5,183 nt of DNA from TA-21 sp036557405 (GTDB lineage Archaea; Thermoproteota; Nitrososphaeria; Nitrososphaerales; Nitrososphaeraceae): positions 1 to 5,183 of the forward strand of contig DATBHO010000025.1 in the NCBI GenBank assembly GCA_036557405.1. The letters are read 5' to 3'. Within the stretch, counting starts at the first letter, position 1, and each line of letters starts with the position of its first letter. This document shows positions 5,183 through 5,183 of the stretch, in pieces. The notes beneath the pieces were generated by a model. The model saw only the letters and a list, made by a program, of their open reading frames with translations. It was not told the DNA's origin and did not search any database. Both the position numbers and the translations under genes were made by a program.

Positions 5183-5183
5183 A

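Noticed and set aside
968..5183. tRNA genes, CRISPR repeats or IS terminal inverted repeats that could explain the gene-poor stretches
   Set aside because: By eye I found no T-loop with a matching acceptor stem, no regularly spaced repeats and no long terminal repeats with target duplications.

Overview
The window looks like a piece of a low-G+C archaeal chromosome, most likely an ammonia-oxidising Nitrososphaerota (Thaumarchaeota) of the Nitrososphaera/Nitrosocosmicus kind. This is inferred from the style of the secreted beta-sandwich protein at the left edge, TATA-like AT boxes, the lack of clear Shine-Dalgarno sites, small Cys/His-rich ORFs, and long AT-rich stretches with decayed genes. 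No rRNA, tRNA, CRISPR array or complete mobile element was seen.

Layout. Positions 2-967 (+) hold the mature part of an exported protein whose start lies left of the window. Positions 968-2638 hold no intact recognisable gene. They contain patchy plus-strand reading frames broken by stops (1136-1720, 1772-1915, 1927-2181), a small ORF (2312-2470), a 12-bp tandem repeat behind a good TATA box (1742-1803) and an 18-bp perfect palindrome (1650-1667). Two genes then follow on the plus strand: a 95-residue helical protein of unknown function (2639-2926) and a small DedA/VTT-family membrane protein (3009-3548).

From 3549 to the right edge everything I can support reads on the minus strand. There is a 42-residue Cys/His-rich, probably zinc-binding miniprotein (3688-3816), an unrecognised fragment (3893-4033), a broken Kef-type (CPA2) cation:proton antiporter C-terminus with an in-frame stop (4207-4599), another unrecognised fragment (4693-4860), and the C-terminal 67 residues of a gene running in from the right. 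That last gene ends in a C-x2-C-x5-C cluster like the iron-sulphur site of Cas4/Dna2-type PD-(D/E)XK nucleases (4979-5182).

The genes do not form an obvious pathway. Only about two fifths of the window is confidently coding, so the best overall reading is an eroding accessory region between a surface-protein gene and a possible nuclease locus. Two points merit follow-up: what lies right of the window beside the Cas4-like tail, and whether the 42-residue Cys/His protein is a conserved family. I see no complete new system inside the window itself.
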